Assembly: GCF_002870965.1 (NCBI RefSeq)
Contig: NZ_PHSO01000009.1
Location: 1-64,000, forward strand
Length of the DNA: 64,000 bases
Origin: Tsuneonella flava
GTDB lineage: Bacteria > Pseudomonadota > Alphaproteobacteria > Sphingomonadales > Sphingomonadaceae
Direction of reading: 5' to 3'
Part shown: positions 16,725 to 26,453 of the stretch, piece after piece
Layout of the letters: the number at the start of each line of letters is the position of its first letter
Position numbering within the stretch: position 1 is the first letter of the stretch
Notes under the pieces: generated by a model
Told to the model about the DNA's origin: nothing
The model's input: the letters and a program-made list of their open reading frames with translations, nothing else
Databases searched by the model: none
Translations under genes and position numbers: made by a program

Positions 16725-19085
16725 GTGAACAAAAACAGAGCCCCTTTCGCAGGCAATTCACCTCACTTGCCGTTCCTTGCCATTTTGGGTCTGCGTGATC
16801 CGGAGGAAGGTGACTGGTCGCGATTACGTGGGCTACAGTACTCGCAGTTCGGCAAGAGCATGTGGCTGCGGGCTCTGGTCCATTTTGTCAGCGCAACAAT
16901 CGTCGTGTGGATGTATCACGATACCGCGCCGACGTGGGCTATAGCGCTATTTGTCGGTTCGCTGATGATTGCGACTGCCATTAACTTGCGGTCGGACTAT
17001 CTGCTTTCCGATGGAGACCGCCGCACTGTCACACGCGGGGAAGTTCAACGGAAATCGCTGGGCGCGGTACTGGCTGGTTTGGCGTGGAGCGTTTCGCTGG
17101 TGGTTTTGTCGCCGTGGGGGACACAGGCCGATTACACCAGCGTGTTCCTGTTGATTTCGCTGCTGCTCACCGGATCGGCACTCGTGCTGGGGGCCGTGCC
17201 GCTTAACACGATCATATTCGGCGGCCTGACCGGTATCGCGGGTGTGTCTGTGTTTTTGTGGCATGGCAATTACGAACTTACTTCGATTGCACTGGCTTAC
17301 CTTATGACGGTGGTGGTTGGGACGACGAGGGTGTCTCGCACATACCTGACTGCCTGTTTCGCTGAGGCCGGAATGGCTGAGAAGAGCGAGGTGGTTTCTC
17401 TCCTGCTGCGGGAATTCGAAGAGAATCAGGGTGATTGGCTGTGGCAGATCGATATCAATCGATTGGTCAGAAGCGCCAGCCCGCGTTTCGCATTCGCGCT
17501 TGGCCGATCAATCAGCGAAATCGAGGGCAAATCGTTTCTGGAACTGATTTCTGGCGACGCATGGGAAACCGGCGAATTTTCCAGCAGCCTGCACGAACTG
17601 GCAGATAAGCTGAAACGGCGGGAAAGCTTCTCCAACTTGCTGGTGCGGGTGAACATCGGGCGCGAACATCGCTGGTGGGAACTGTCAGGCACTCCCATGC
17701 TGGACGAAAACGGTGCCTATCTCGGGATTCGCGGTGTCGGCTCGGACGTGACGGAGCAGCGCGAATCCACCGAAAAGATTGCCTATCTGGCACGTTACGA
17801 TACGCTGACAGGCCTCCCTAACCGCCTGATGCTGACAGAAGCGCTGGGCGACGCGTTGCGTTATTCCGAACAGTGGCGAACGCGTTGTGCGTTCATGATG
17901 ATCGACCTCGATCGCTTCAAGGCGGTCAACGATTCGCTGGGCCATATGGTTGGTGACAAGCTGTTGGCGCAAGTGGCGGCCCGGCTTAGCGATCTTGTCG
18001 GTGAAACCGACCTTGTCGGGCGATTGGGCGGGGATGAATTTGCGGTCGTCATCCGCGATGCTTCGGACAAGAACGTGGTAGCGAAAGTGGCGCGCAAGGT
18101 GATCGCCCGCTTGTCGCAACCTTATCAGGTCGATCAGCACACGCTGTATGTGGGCGCCAGCGTGGGTTCCGCCATTGGCTTGCGCGATGGCAAGACCGTT
18201 GAGGAATTGATGCGTAATGCCGACCTCGCGCTTTACCGAGCGAAAGACGAGGGTGGCGGCGAGCATTGCACTTATGAGCCGTTGCTGCATGCCAATGCGG
18301 AAGAACGTCGCCAACTCGAATTCGCATTGCGGAGCGCGCTGGAGAAGCGCGAATTTGAACTGGTTTATCAGCCGGTTGTAGATGCCAATACTGAAGAGGT
18401 GGTCAACTTCGAAGCACTGGTGCGCTGGAACAGCAGCGATCACGGCAGCATCAGTCCGGGCAAATTCATCCCGCTGGCAGAAGACACGCGCCTGATCGTT
18501 CCCATTGGCGCATGGGTGTTGGAACAGGCGTGTCGGGAGGCCACCCGTTGGCCCGACCATGTCCGTGTGGCAGTGAACGTGTCGCCTGAGCAGTTGTTCG
18601 AACCGGACTTCCCGGCAACGGTGGTTCGCGCGCTGACAGCCAGCGGCCTGAAACCCCACCGCCTCGAACTCGAAGTGACGGAAAGCATTTTCATGCGCGA
18701 TGCCAGTGTGGCGGGATCGGCGCTGGAGCAGGTGATGGCGCTCGGCTGTACGGTCGCGCTGGACGATTTCGGTACCGGTTATTCGTCGCTGGGGTACTTA
18801 CGCAAACTCCGCTTTTCGACGATCAAGGTCGATCGCACATTCGTCCAAGGGGCGGCGCAGCAGGCAGCGGAAAGTCTCGCGATCGTGCGGGCAGTGGTGG
18901 CGATGGCCGATAGTCTGGGCATGACAACCACAGCGGAGGGCGTCGAAAGCGCTGAAGAGGCGGAACTGATCCGCCAGCTTGGCTGCACCAAGATTCAGGG
19001 ATATTACTTCGGGCGACCGATGGAAGCCGATCAGGCAGTCGCACTGTTCCGGGGCAAGCGTGCGGTCGAGCGCCTGACTGCGTAA
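16725..19085 (+). CDS. membrane-bound PAS-GGDEF-EAL cyclic-di-GMP enzyme
   Basis: About 787 residues from a GTG at 16725; a TTG at 16704 is also possible and no ribosome binding site decides between them. The N-terminal ~200 residues hold about six transmembrane helices, followed by a PAS domain (WLWQIDINRLVRSASPRF), a GGDEF domain with an intact active site (RLGGDEF near residue 433, plus DLDRFKAVND) and an EAL domain with intact EALVRW near 562 and DDFGTGYSS. Both synthase and phosphodiesterase signatures are complete, so net activity cannot be predicted. It would sense a signal through the membrane or PAS domain and set local cyclic-di-GMP, which commonly controls adhesins like the one encoded upstream. 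Confidence 0.93.
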   Translation: MNKNRAPFAGNSPHLPFLAILGLRDPEEGDWSRLRGLQYSQFGKSMWLRALVHFVSATIVVWMYHDTAPTWAIALFVGSLMIATAINLRSDYLLSDGDRRTVTRGEVQRKSLGAVLAGLAWSVSLVVLSPWGTQADYTSVFLLISLLLTGSALVLGAVPLNTIIFGGLTGIAGVSVFLWHGNYELTSIALAYLMTVVVGTTRVSRTYLTACFAEAGMAEKSEVVSLLLREFEENQGDWLWQIDINRLVRSASPRFAFALGRSISEIEGKSFLELISGDAWETGEFSSSLHELADKLKRRESFSNLLVRVNIGREHRWWELSGTPMLDENGAYLGIRGVGSDVTEQRESTEKIAYLARYDTLTGLPNRLMLTEALGDALRYSEQWRTRCAFMMIDLDRFKAVNDSLGHMVGDKLLAQVAARLSDLVGETDLVGRLGGDEFAVVIRDASDKNVVAKVARKVIARLSQPYQVDQHTLYVGASVGSAIGLRDGKTVEELMRNADLALYRAKDEGGGEHCTYEPLLHANAEERRQLEFALRSALEKREFELVYQPVVDANTEEVVNFEALVRWNSSDHGSISPGKFIPLAEDTRLIVPIGAWVLEQACREATRWPDHVRVAVNVSPEQLFEPDFPATVVRALTASGLKPHRLELEVTESIFMRDASVAGSALEQVMALGCTVALDDFGTGYSSLGYLRKLRFSTIKVDRTFVQGAAQQAAESLAIVRAVVAMADSLGMTTTAEGVESAEEAELIRQLGCTKIQGYYFGRPMEADQAVALFRGKRAVERLTA

Positions 19086-19102
19086 TTACCCAAGGCGGTA
19101 TA

Positions 19103-19122
19103 GGGTGCGGCCAACCGCACCC
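19103..19122. terminator. perfect 8-bp hairpin between convergent genes
   Basis: GGGTGCGG (19103-19110) and CCGCACCC (19115-19122) pair perfectly over a CCAA loop. It lies between the stops of the GGDEF-EAL gene and purQ, so it could end transcription from either side. It lacks a clear T-tract. Confidence 0.55.
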
Positions 19123-19137
19123 ACGCGTCCGATCGCG

Positions 19138-19815
19138 TCAGGCAGTAACGAGACCGCGCACCGCGCTTTCAAACAAAGCCCGGCCATCGCTGCCGCCGAG
19201 TTCGGGTTCGATGGCGCGTTCCGGATGTGGCATCATGCCCAGCACGGTGCCTGTTTCATTGAGCACGCCTGCGACAGACCGCTGCGATCCGTTGACTTCA
19301 TCGGCATAACGGAACGCCACCCGACCTTCGCCCTCGATCCGGTCAAGGGTTTCGTCGTCGGCAAAAAAGTTGCCATCGTGGTGAGCCACAGGAATGGCGA
19401 TCGTCTGGCCCGCATCGTATCCGGCGGTGAACAGCGATTGGTTGTTCTCTACCGTCAGCGGCACGGTCCGGCAGGTAAAAGTGAGCTGGGCATTACGCAT
19501 CAGCGCACCGGGCAACAGCCCGCTTTCGGTCAGTACCTGAAAGCCGTTGCACACGCCCAGTACGGGAACTCCTCTCCCCGCCGCTTCGATTACAGCACGC
19601 ATCACCGGGCTGCGACTGGCAATGGCGCCGCACCGCAGATAGTCGCCATAGGAGAAGCCGCCGGGAATGGCGATAAAGTCCAGCCTGTCGGGCAAGTCGG
19701 CATCGCCGTGCCAGACACGCAGCGCCTTTTCACCGGACACTTTTTCCAATGCGACCGCCATATCGCGATCGCAGTTGGAGCCGGGGAAGGTTATCACTGC
19801 GCCGCGGAAAGCCAT
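19138..19815 (-). CDS. purQ: phosphoribosylformylglycinamidine synthase, glutaminase subunit
   Basis: 225 residues from ATG at 19815 ([16 protein letters not shown]), the family's typical start; a longer frame runs back into purS. It is a class I glutamine amidotransferase supplying ammonia to PurL in step 4 of purine synthesis. The nucleophile elbow is [12 protein letters not shown], and the His/Glu pair is near the C-terminus ([12 protein letters not shown]). The start overlaps the purS stop by one base (TGATG), as expected for stoichiometric PurS-PurQ-PurL complex subunits. purL is not in the window. Confidence 0.97.
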   Translation of the reverse strand: MAFRGAVITFPGSNCDRDMAVALEKVSGEKALRVWHGDADLPDRLDFIAIPGGFSYGDYLRCGAIASRSPVMRAVIEAAGRGVPVLGVCNGFQVLTESGLLPGALMRNAQLTFTCRTVPLTVENNQSLFTAGYDAGQTIAIPVAHHDGNFFADDETLDRIEGEGRVAFRYADEVNGSQRSVAGVLNETGTVLGMMPHPERAIEPELGGSDGRALFESAVRGLVTA

Positions 19816-20054
19816 CACGCTGCCTCCAGCTTCTCGATCCGGTAGTTTTCGATCACCATATTGGCGAGCAGCTTGCGGCACATCTCATCGAGCGCGTCGT
19901 CGGTGGTGTCGTCTGCCACGTCCATTTCGATGAAGCGGCCCACGCGCACATCGGCAACCCCGGCAAAGCCGAGCCCTTCGAGCGCATGGTGGACGGCGCG
20001 ACCCTGAGGATCGAGCACTCCGGGTTTGAGCGATACGTAAACGCGGACTTTCAT
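19815..20054 (-). CDS. purS: phosphoribosylformylglycinamidine synthase subunit PurS
   Basis: 79 residues, the normal length for PurS, beginning [17 protein letters not shown], a near-perfect family signature. PurS is a small dimeric bridge that lets the glutaminase PurQ dock on the synthase PurL. It overlaps purQ by one base. It is separated from purC by a large M16 peptidase gene and a hairpin, so purSQ may be expressed from its own promoter in the 216-bp gap upstream. Confidence 0.97.
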   Translation of the reverse strand: MKVRVYVSLKPGVLDPQGRAVHHALEGLGFAGVADVRVGRFIEMDVADDTTDDALDEMCRKLLANMVIENYRIEKLEAA

Positions 20055-20224
20055 CGGAGGGCCTTTCGCTGGCTTGCGTTCCGGTTGCCGCGCCTATGCC
20101 GCCACTCTGACGCAAGGGCAAGAGAGCGCGGCACATGATCGGTTGATGGATTTACAGAGGTGCATGCCAGCTTCGCGCAGCGAGCATAGCCTAATATTCC
20201 AGCTCCATTTACTCAGGCAGCCAT

Positions 20225-20256
20225 CTCTCCAGGCCGAAACGGGGAGGCCTGGAGAG
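20225..20256 (-). terminator. perfect 11-bp inverted repeat downstream of M16 gene
   Basis: CTCTCCAGGCC (20225-20235) and GGCCTGGAGAG (20246-20256) are exact complements with a 10-nt loop; the right arm runs into a short GA repeat (to about 20262). It lies just after the M16 stop (20271), in the 216-bp spacer before purS. It probably ends or pauses M16 transcription; no T-tract is present. Confidence 0.55.
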
Positions 20257-20270
20257 AGAGAGAGCGGCGA

Positions 20271-23237
20271 TTATCGGCCGACCTTCGGTGCGACAGGCGC
20301 GCTGGAAGTGGCGGGTTCGGTCGGGGCGTCGGTTGTGCCCGAAGCGGCTGCCTCTGCCTTTGTCGCTGGCAGAACGAGTACCTCAACCGCCTTCGCAGGA
20401 GTGAGATACTCGCCAGCAATCTGCCGCAACTGGCGATGGGTGACCGCCTTCAGGCGCTTCGGCATTTCTTTGAAATGTTCGAGCATTTCAGGCTGAGTTT
20501 GCGCCCTGTCCGCAAGCCTCAGCCATCCGGCGTTCGATTTCAGCGCATTGGCATAGCTTTCCAGCAATGGCTGGCGTGCTCGCTTGAGCAAATCGCTCGA
20601 AATGGGTTTGCGAGCCAGGTCGCGCAGCACAGTTGCTATCGCAGTCTGAGTCGCTTCAATGTCCTTCACATCGACCGATGCGGCAAGGTTGAAGGTGCCA
20701 TAATCTATCCACAGGTGCGAATTGCTGCTGCTGACGCTGGGGCTGTAGGTCTTGCCCAGTCGTTCGCGCAGTTCATCCTGCAATTCGATTTGCACGATCC
20801 GCTCAAGCAGGTCGAATTGCGCGACTTTGCTGAGATCGCTGTCCCCCACTGTGGGCCATGTGAAGCTGACGAGTGCCTGATCGCTTTCGCCGGTGTGGTA
20901 GATGATGTGGCGGGTACGCTTGTCGGTGAAGGGGCGTTCGCGCAACCACGGCGAATCGCGGAACTCGGTTTCACGCGTCGGCAGGGCGCCCAACGTGCGT
21001 GCGACCTCGGCGATGGCCACCTGCGGATCGAAATCTCCCACCAAAGCCAGCTCGATGGCACCGTGAGCCAGACGATCGCCGATACCATAGCGCAGTTTAT
21101 GGAACGAGAGAGCTTCGTAAGCGCATTGCGGCTGCAAGCTGAAGCGTGGGTCGCCGTTCGACAGGATGCTCCCGATTGAATTGGCGAGTGCGCTGGCGGG
21201 TGTTGCATCCTTCTGTTCGAAGAAGTTGGCAATCGATTGCTGATAGCGAACCTCGCCTTCATTGCGGTAGCCCGGATCGGTGATTGTTGCCGTCAACAGT
21301 TCGAGTTGCTGCGACAGATCGGCGGGAATGGTGGTGCCTTCCATCACGAACGCGTCGCCGGAACTTTGCAGGTTAAAGCTGACCGTTTTGCCTGCGAGTA
21401 TACTCTGAATTTCATCCAGCGAGTGCTTGCCCAGACCGCCGAGCGGCAGAGTGGACACCATTGCAGTCGCAAGCGGATCCTGGGCAGTGTCGAGTAATTC
21501 ACCTCCATCCAGCGACAGGCGGAAGGCGATTCCGTCTTCCCGCAAATTGGTTGGCTTCAAATTCAGCCGCACCCCGTTTGCGAAGCGGATTTCGCGGATG
21601 CCCATGATGGGATCGACTGTATCGGACACAACGGTTCCCGGCTTGCCGAAATCGTCATAACCGAATGGGGGAAGCACCTTCTCCACCGGCCGGGCGATGG
21701 GCGCAGCCATCGCCGTATCCCACGTCCGGCGCAAGGCATCGACACCGCCGACAGGGGCGGTGCGCCCCTGGAGACGGATCAAAGGGGCGTCGAGCGGGGC
21801 GGCGTCCTCACGCAGCGCGGCCAGAACATTGTCTGGCGTGATAGAGGGGACGAATCTCTCGAACCGTTCGAGAGAGTCTTGCGGGGTAGATGGCACGAGG
21901 CCATCTTGCAGCAGGTTCTCCACCGCGTTGACGAGAGCTGCGTTGCTGCGGGTATCCTGCGATTTTGCCGCGTTGATCTGTGCTGCGCGAAGCTGGGAGA
22001 TCTGTTCGGCCACTTCGGCATTGGTGAAGCCATAGGCCATAGACTGCCGCCAGACCTTCGCTGCGGCGTCCAGCCCGGTTTGCCACCCCCCGTCAACCGT
22101 ATCGATGGTAAGACCGGTAGCGCTGGCCGACTGGAACAGATCGCCGGAGCCAAAGCTTGCCGCGCGGAATGGCGGATCTTCGCTCCGCACAAGCTGCGCC
22201 AGCCGCCGGTTTACGATGGCGTAGCCGATCTGCCGCAACAGATTGCGTTGCCGTTGGGCAATCGTATCGGGCTCATCTCTCCAGGGAGCCAACCGATTGA
22301 CTGTCACTCGTTCCGACAGAGCAGGGTCGAGATAGATGTGAGCCTGCCCCTTGCGACTGGTGTCGATCGGGCTGGGGACTTTTGCAGACGGTGGGGCAGA
22401 TGGTTGCCAGTCACCGAACATTGCGCGGATTTTCGCCTCGACTTTGGCCACGTTGATATCGCCGACCACGATCAGGACGGTATTGGCCGGGGCATAGGCG
22501 CGTTTGTAAAACCCACGCAGTCGCGCCGCGTCAGCCGCGCGAATTGTTTCGTCGATTCCGATCGGGAGGCGGTGGGTATAGCGCGCATCCGGGGTCAGAA
22601 ATTGCCATGAATCTTCTGTCGCGCGCAGAGCGTATGTATTCCTGTCGCGCTTCTCGGCCAGAATAACGCCACGTTCCCGCTCCACAGCAGCAGGCGAGAG
22701 CGTCAGGTTGGATGCGGTTTCGCGCATCAGCATCAGCGCGGTATCGATCATATCGCCATCGGTGCGCGGCAGATCGAGTTTGTACGTCGTGGTTTCGAAA
22801 CCGGTAGAGGCATTGGTGTCGGCGCCGAAGGCCAACCCCTTGCGTTCCAGCAGCTTGACCATTTCCCCTTCGGGAATTTTGGCCGAACCGTTGAACGCCA
22901 TATGTTCGAGGTAGTGCGCCAGCCCGCGTTCATCGTCGTGTTCTTCCAGCGAACCGGAACCGATCCGCAGTCGCACCAGCGCGGTGCCAGCGGGCGTCTC
23001 ATTATGCCGCAAGGCATAGCGCATACCATTCGGCAGAGTGCCGAACGTCCATGCAGGATCGACCGGAACGTCGCTACGCGAATAATTCCATTCGTAATCC
23101 GAAGCGGGGCCAAGCGGAGGCACGGCGACCGCCGTATATTGCCCCGTCGCCGGAGGCGCATCCGATTGTGCCGCAAGGGGAGCTGTCAGGGCGAGGGAGA
23201 CGAGCGCAAGAGGCGCAATAACCGAATAGTACCGCAT
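20271..23237 (-). CDS. M16-family zinc metallopeptidase (pitrilysin-like), exported
   Basis: 988 residues from the ATG at 23237, which gives a clean signal peptide (MRYYSVIAPLALVSLALTA, cleaved near AAQS); an upstream TTG would put extra residues ahead of it. The zinc motif HxxEH is HYLEHMAFNG near residues 108-112, with the distal Glu region RERGVILAEKRDR about 75 residues later. Four roughly 220-residue M16 units in two halves fit the size; the second half appears to be the inactive partner. It should degrade peptides in the periplasm. It sits, same strand, between purC and purSQ, which is an odd place for a peptidase. Confidence 0.92.
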   Translation of the reverse strand: MRYYSVIAPLALVSLALTAPLAAQSDAPPATGQYTAVAVPPLGPASDYEWNYSRSDVPVDPAWTFGTLPNGMRYALRHNETPAGTALVRLRIGSGSLEEHDDERGLAHYLEHMAFNGSAKIPEGEMVKLLERKGLAFGADTNASTGFETTTYKLDLPRTDGDMIDTALMLMRETASNLTLSPAAVERERGVILAEKRDRNTYALRATEDSWQFLTPDARYTHRLPIGIDETIRAADAARLRGFYKRAYAPANTVLIVVGDINVAKVEAKIRAMFGDWQPSAPPSAKVPSPIDTSRKGQAHIYLDPALSERVTVNRLAPWRDEPDTIAQRQRNLLRQIGYAIVNRRLAQLVRSEDPPFRAASFGSGDLFQSASATGLTIDTVDGGWQTGLDAAAKVWRQSMAYGFTNAEVAEQISQLRAAQINAAKSQDTRSNAALVNAVENLLQDGLVPSTPQDSLERFERFVPSITPDNVLAALREDAAPLDAPLIRLQGRTAPVGGVDALRRTWDTAMAAPIARPVEKVLPPFGYDDFGKPGTVVSDTVDPIMGIREIRFANGVRLNLKPTNLREDGIAFRLSLDGGELLDTAQDPLATAMVSTLPLGGLGKHSLDEIQSILAGKTVSFNLQSSGDAFVMEGTTIPADLSQQLELLTATITDPGYRNEGEVRYQQSIANFFEQKDATPASALANSIGSILSNGDPRFSLQPQCAYEALSFHKLRYGIGDRLAHGAIELALVGDFDPQVAIAEVARTLGALPTRETEFRDSPWLRERPFTDKRTRHIIYHTGESDQALVSFTWPTVGDSDLSKVAQFDLLERIVQIELQDELRERLGKTYSPSVSSSNSHLWIDYGTFNLAASVDVKDIEATQTAIATVLRDLARKPISSDLLKRARQPLLESYANALKSNAGWLRLADRAQTQPEMLEHFKEMPKRLKAVTHRQLRQIAGEYLTPAKAVEVLVLPATKAEAAASGTTDAPTEPATSSAPVAPKVGR

Positions 23238-23303
23238 CGGCGCAGGTTTGCCCGATATAAGGGAGAAGAACAATAGTGTTCATCACGCGACAGATTATCT
23301 TAT

Positions 23304-23325
23304 TTTGAAATAACGAAGTTTCAAA
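23304..23325. promoter_or_regulatory. AT-rich inverted repeat upstream of the M16 gene
   Basis: TTTGAAA (23304-23310) and TTTCAAA (23319-23325) form a 7-bp inverted repeat with an 8-nt spacer inside a conspicuously AT-rich patch (about 23290-23350) in an otherwise GC-rich region, 70-90 bp upstream of the M16 start. It could be an operator or part of the promoter. Confidence 0.3.
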
Positions 23326-23480
23326 TATAAGTTAATGGCGGATCGATGAATATACCATTTCTTACTGAAAGATCGCCCGATCATGCTGTGTGATTTGCGA
23401 TTCGGTAATCGCCGCAACCCCTGCTGGATATTGCTGTGCAATGCGCAGCAGGGGTTGGCGATTTGGAACGATTCGACCGG

Positions 23481-24287
23481 CTATTTCTTCGGTTTCGTTT
23501 TGCTGCGCAGGCGACCGCGGTGGGCAGACAGGTCGAATACTTCGCCCGGTCCGCCATCGTCGTTTTGCAACAGACCGAGGCGGCGAGCGACTTCCTGATA
23601 AGCCTCTTCCTCGCCCCCCATGTCGCGGCGGAAACGATCCTTGTCCAGCTTCTCGCCCGTGGCGAGATCCCACAGGCGGCAACCGTCGGGGCTGATTTCG
23701 TCGGCCAGAATCACGCGCGCGTAATCGCCATCCCACAGGCGCCCGAATTCCAGCTTGAAATCGACCAGACGGATACCGATCGCGGCGAACATGCCGGACA
23801 GGAAATCGTTGATGCGGATTGCCATGCTCGACATATCCTGCATCTCTTCATGGCTGGCCCAGTTGAAGCAGGCGATTTCCTCTTCCGAGACGAAAGGATC
23901 GCCAAGGCCATCGTCTTTATAGCTGTATTCCAGCAGCGTGTGCGGCAGCGGTTCGCCTTCTTCGATGCCGAGCCGTTTGGACAGCGAGCCGGCAGCCACA
24001 TTGCGGACGATCACTTCCAGAGGGATGATTTCGACCTGCCGCACAAGCTGTTCGCGCATGTTGAGGCGGCGGATGAAGTGGGTGGGGATACCAATGTGCG
24101 CCAGACGGGTGAAGACATATTCGCTGATGCGATTGTTGATCACGCCCTTGCCGTTGATCGTGCCCTTTTTCTGGGCATTGAAGGCAGTCGCGTCGTCCTT
24201 GAAATACTGGATCAGCGTGCCCGGTTCGGGCCCTTCGTAGAGGATCTTGGCCTTGCCTTCGTAGATCTGGCGGCGGCGGGTCGACAT
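23481..24287 (-). CDS. purC: phosphoribosylaminoimidazole-succinocarboxamide synthase
   Basis: 268 residues. It joins aspartate to CAIR to form SAICAR in step 8 of purine synthesis. The start at 24287 ([18 protein letters not shown]) has a GAGGTG ribosome binding site; the frame extends further upstream but without family similarity. Conserved stretches are [29 protein letters not shown] and DFKLEFGR, with ILADEISPD for the ATP/Mg site. The last 30 residues are basic. The usual purC-purS-purQ order is kept here but interrupted by the M16 gene. Confidence 0.97.
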   Translation of the reverse strand: MSTRRRQIYEGKAKILYEGPEPGTLIQYFKDDATAFNAQKKGTINGKGVINNRISEYVFTRLAHIGIPTHFIRRLNMREQLVRQVEIIPLEVIVRNVAAGSLSKRLGIEEGEPLPHTLLEYSYKDDGLGDPFVSEEEIACFNWASHEEMQDMSSMAIRINDFLSGMFAAIGIRLVDFKLEFGRLWDGDYARVILADEISPDGCRLWDLATGEKLDKDRFRRDMGGEEEAYQEVARRLGLLQNDDGGPGEVFDLSAHRGRLRSKTKPKK

Positions 24288-24672
24288 GGGCGGCACCTCT
24301 GGCGTTAAAATACATGGCCCCGGCGGGCGAGTCCCAAGGGGGCTCGCGCAGTGCCGGGGCATAGCGCCGCACATAGGCAAACGGCGGGGTAAAAGCAATT
24401 GGCGCGCGACCGGGTGCCTTGGGGCCGAACGGCATCAGGGCGATGGTGTGGCGGAAGCAAAGCTGGCGATAGGCCAAAGAGGTGGATTTTCGTGCTGTCG
24501 GTACTTTCCCATTCCTTCGTCACCTGCGGTTCCTCGCAATGACGAAGGAGTGGGTGAAGGTGCGTTTCAGCCGGGATCGCTTTACTATCCGTCACCCCGG
24601 CCTCCGAGCCGGGGTCCAGCTTCCTCCGCCAGTACGTGGGAAGACGAAACGACGACCTGCGCTTCTATACCA
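24288..24672. other. intergenic spacer with partial repeat elements
   Basis: 385 bp between purC and the antiporter. I see no gene. It holds a Family-B-like half element (CTCGCAATGACGAAGGAG, 24533-24550) that also pairs roughly with CATTCCTTCGTC upstream (24510-24521). A Family A hairpin follows at 24595-24614: CCCCGGC, a CTCCGA loop and GCCGGGG, then TCCAGCTTCC. Both families recur elsewhere in the window. Confidence 0.6.
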
Positions 24673-25989
24673 CTAATAATCGCTGCCCATGCCGATCCGT
24701 TCGGGTTCCGGCTCGACCGACGGCATGTGCTGGCGTTGCAACCGCTCGATCATTTTGCCCAGCGTGGCGCGCTGGATCAGCACGGAAAATAGCACCGCGG
24801 CAAATGTCGCGGCCAGCAGCAGATGGCGCGTTTCGCCCGGCGGCAGGGACAGGACCAGCGCAATCGATATCCCTCCGCGCAGGCCACCCCACCACAACAC
24901 TCGTACAGCGCCGGGTGCGTCGAGGCTGACACCCGGCACCGTCTTGACCATCGCCCCCACAGAAATGGCGCGCGCGATCAATGTCACGACGATAGCGGCC
25001 AGTCCGATCATGATATGCCCGTGGCCCGGCACAAGCGCGATCATTTCCAGCCCGATCAGCAGAAACAGAATCGAATTGAGCACTTCGTCCACCAGTTCCC
25101 AGAACTTGTGGACGTAATCGCGGGTCACGTCGCTCATCGCGCGTTCGAATCCGTAGTTACCGATCAGCAAACCAGCCACGGCCATCGCCAGCGGGCCTGA
25201 CATGTGCAGCGAACTCGCCAGAGCATAGCCGCCCATCACGATTGCCAGAGTAATCAGCACCTCCAGCGTGTATTCGTCCATGCTCTTGAGCGCTTTGAAC
25301 CCGACATAGCCGATCACGAAACCAATCGCGATGCCGCCGCCTGCCTCCAGCGCGAACAGGCGCATACCTTCGGACAAGCTGAAATCGGCCCCCGTCAATG
25401 CCGCGCCGAGCAGGATCGTGAACACCACGATGCCCACACCATCGTTGAACAGGCTTTCGCCCGCCACCGCCGCCTGCAACGATTGCGGCACGTTCTCTTC
25501 GCGCAGAACGCCAAGCACGGAAACCGGATCGGTGGGAGAAATCAGCGCCCCGAATACGAAATACCAGATCGGCGCAATTGGCAGAGCAAGCAGGATACCA
25601 ACACCCCACATCAGCGCGCCGACGACGATAGTGGAGATAATCACCCCGAATGTGGACAGCAGCAGAACCGGCAGCCAGTCCTTACGCAATTGCTCCAGAT
25701 TCACATGCAGCGCCCCCGCGAACAGGAGGAAGCTGAGCATTCCCTGCAACAGCGTTTCGGTGAAATCCATCCGCTGCAGCAATTGCGCCACCCAGTCGTC
25801 CAGCGTGATGCCGGGGATCAGCGCATCTACCACCATCGCGCCGATCGAGGTCAGCGCACCCATCACCGTTAGCCCGATGGTGTGCGGCAGGCGGAGGTAA
25901 TGGTGGTTGATATACCCCAGAACGGCCGCTGCCACGACAAGGATGGCGGCGATATCGAACGCTTCGAGCGCAGGGGCTGTTTCGTGCAT
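24673..25989 (-). CDS. NhaP-type (CPA1) sodium:proton antiporter
   Basis: 438 residues with about twelve hydrophobic segments from residue 14 onward and a short polar C-terminal tail. Conserved motifs include LLFAGALHVNLEQL, GALISPTDPVSVL, VAGESLFNDGVGIVVF (the ion-binding ND pair), FWELVDEVLNSILFLLIGLE and WGGLRGGISIAL, all typical of CPA1 cation:proton antiporters. It should exchange Na+ (or K+) for H+ across the inner membrane for pH and salt balance. No obvious partner gene adjoins it; the gene stands alone between a repeat-bearing spacer and tRNA-Phe. Confidence 0.93.
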   Translation of the reverse strand: MHETAPALEAFDIAAILVVAAAVLGYINHHYLRLPHTIGLTVMGALTSIGAMVVDALIPGITLDDWVAQLLQRMDFTETLLQGMLSFLLFAGALHVNLEQLRKDWLPVLLLSTFGVIISTIVVGALMWGVGILLALPIAPIWYFVFGALISPTDPVSVLGVLREENVPQSLQAAVAGESLFNDGVGIVVFTILLGAALTGADFSLSEGMRLFALEAGGGIAIGFVIGYVGFKALKSMDEYTLEVLITLAIVMGGYALASSLHMSGPLAMAVAGLLIGNYGFERAMSDVTRDYVHKFWELVDEVLNSILFLLIGLEMIALVPGHGHIMIGLAAIVVTLIARAISVGAMVKTVPGVSLDAPGAVRVLWWGGLRGGISIALVLSLPPGETRHLLLAATFAAVLFSVLIQRATLGKMIERLQRQHMPSVEPEPERIGMGSDY

Positions 25990-26095
25990 GGGCGCTGCAA
26001 TAGCGCGGTGTCAGCTATACTGCCAGTCGGGCATACAGGCGAGCGGCCGGTGTCGAGCAATCAGCCAATTATCCGCGATGGGGAAAGGGAAGGGG

Positions 26096-26171
26096 TGGTG
26101 CCTAGGGACGGGATCGAACCGCCGACACTGCGATTTTCAGTCGCATGCTCTACCAACTGAGCTACCTAGGC
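26096..26171 (-). tRNA. tRNA-Phe (GAA)
   Basis: The minus strand folds as a full cloverleaf: acceptor stem GCCTAGG/CCTAGGC, D-arm GCTCAGTTGGTAGAGC, anticodon stem TGCGA/TCGCA around loop CTGAAAA (anticodon GAA), and T-arm with the GGTTCGATCC core. Discriminator A and an encoded CCA follow. Length is 76 nt with CCA. It lies between the antiporter and yacG. Confidence 0.97.
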
Positions 26172-26258
26172 AGGCCACCTTTGCGCCGGAGCCAGAATGC
26201 GCCGGGCGGTTGGAGTGCGGCCCTATGGCCAAGCGAGCGCCGCTTGGCAAGGGGGGAA

Positions 26259-26453
26259 TCAGTCGTTTGTGCTATCCCGGTCAAAACTGCTTTCGCGTGC
26301 AAGCGTTTCCGGATCGGCGGGCGGGCCGGGCACGGCATAGCCATCGTTGAACCATTGCGCCAGGTCGCGGTCGCGGCAACGTTGGGAACAGAACGGCGCG
26401 AACTCCTCGGTTCGCGGTTTCTTGCAGATCGGGCAGGGGCGGGCGGTCTTCAT
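26259..26453 (-). CDS. yacG: DNA gyrase inhibitor/zinc-binding protein YacG
   Basis: 64 residues. The four-cysteine zinc finger is CPICKK and FCSQRCRDRDLAQW, the YacG signature; the rest is a short acidic tail. In E. coli YacG binds GyrB and inhibits gyrase. The ATG overlaps the stop of the RNase-like gene (ATGA), so the two are translationally coupled. Order maf, RNase E/G-like, yacG is common in alphaproteobacteria. Confidence 0.94.
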   Translation of the reverse strand: MKTARPCPICKKPRTEEFAPFCSQRCRDRDLAQWFNDGYAVPGPPADPETLARESSFDRDSTND

